A stretch of DNA of 64,000 nucleotides from Pomphorhynchus laevis (taxonomy: Eukaryota > Acanthocephala > Palaeacanthocephala > Echinorhynchida > Pomphorhynchidae). A program made the position numbers and the translations under genes. The notes beneath the pieces were generated by a model that was given only the letters and a program-made list of their open reading frames with translations, was not told the origin of the DNA and did not search any database. The DNA lies in contig WNNJ02003431.1 of the NCBI GenBank assembly GCA_012934845.2, forward strand, positions 248,001-312,000, written 5' to 3'. Positions 63,600-64,000 of the stretch are shown one piece after another (the stretch's first letter is position 1; each line of letters starts with the position of its first letter).

Positions 63600-64000
63600 G
63601 ATTATCAGCTTAGCTGAGCTTGACTCAGATCCAATTAATGATCCGTTCACAGTTGAAGAGATTATATCGGCCATTGATACCATGGTTAATAATAAAGCAG
63701 CGAGATTTGATGAAATTTGTGTGGATCACTTAAAGTCAACGTTTTCAATCCTGTCTCTATATTTGTATCAGTTATTTAATTGTATTCTTTTTGGAAAGCA
63801 TATACAGTCATCATGGCGAGAGGGTGTATTGAAGATACTATATAAAGGAAAGGGTGACATGAGCTCTCCTGATTCATATCGGGGGATTGCTTTACTGAAT
63901 CATTCCTATAAATTTTTAACATGTGTAATTGCGAGGCGTATTCAGTGTTTTCGTTCAGTATGTCTCCCTCCAGAACAATTTGGATCTACGACAGACGCTT
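63600..64000 (+). pseudogene. LINE reverse transcriptase start, runs off the window
   Basis: FTVEEIISAIDTMVNNKAA, DEICVDHLKSTF, SWREGVLKILYKGKGD, DSYRGIALLNHSYKFLTCVI then PPEQFGS: RT finger motifs 0-2 in an open frame up to the window edge. The catalytic part lies outside. Confidence 0.75.

Larger units (their letters stand above)
62016..64000 (+). mobile_element. LINE of a different clade, cut by window end
   Basis: ORF1 (62036-62461), endonuclease (62575-63294) and the first RT motifs (from about 63650) of an APE-type LINE. The wording of its RT (KILYKGKGD, YRGIALLN) differs clearly from CR1. The upstream edge was overwritten by the SINE. Confidence 0.75.

Noticed and set aside
1-64000. 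CRISPR arrays, bacterial operons, rRNA genes
   Set aside because: No regularly spaced short repeats, no Shine-Dalgarno-led gene strings and no rRNA-like blocks; the window is eukaryotic.

Overview
The window looks like a repeat-dense, AT-rich stretch of an invertebrate animal genome. The evidence is three recognisable animal housekeeping genes, one spliced with GT..AG boundaries, among CR1-type LINEs, a Naiad-type Penelope-like element (PLE) and a tRNA-derived SINE. Nothing in it fixes the species. The standard genetic code fits every intact gene.

Layout. 1-3.05 kb: 3' part of a CR1-group LINE (family A). 3-8 kb: AT-rich DNA with perfect hairpins, an old PLE tail, a ubiquilin-like UBA coding fragment (minus), a hammerhead-ribozyme unit resembling a metazoan retrozyme, a worn pogo/Tigger transposase, and the Cys-rich start of an unusual reverse-transcriptase element. 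8.0-11.4 kb: an intact-looking Naiad PLE (904 codons, N-terminal GIY-YIG nuclease then RT) that splits that element, whose RT and nuclease-like parts resume at 11.4-14.0 kb. 14-17 kb: a small foldback repeat family. 17.3-21.0 kb: host gene BRX1 (minus, two coding exons) whose 2.76-kb intron is filled with retroelement debris. 21.4-22.7 kb: a LINE piece and a foldback element. 23.9-25.5 kb: THOC1 (minus, single exon). 28.4-30.6 kb: a tandem array of about 507-bp units cut from the Naiad RT. 31.4-32.0 kb: TMED2/p24 (minus). 32.4-36.8 kb: an almost intact CR1 (minus), with ORF2 open and one in-frame TGA in ORF1. 37-47 kb: LINE wreckage. 47.7-51.1 kb: another family A LINE. 51.8-61.2 kb: two more CR1 copies with SINEs in their TAA-rich tails. 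61.4-64 kb: CR1 ORF1 debris and a different LINE running off the end.

The host genes act in separate core processes: 60S ribosome assembly (BRX1), mRNP packaging (THOC1) and early secretory traffic (TMED2). All are on the minus strand, with no sign of an operon. The most interesting signals are RNA-level or structural: a Naiad 3' region with interleaved stems showing compensatory changes between copies, a complete hammerhead ribozyme fold, a 3'-terminal hairpin with covariation in family A LINEs, and a 4.9-kb block that is circularly permuted relative to a LINE ORF and flanked by 440-bp direct repeats, as expected of a re-inserted DNA circle or of an assembly error. All calls rest on reading the sequence and on memory of protein families; no database search was run.
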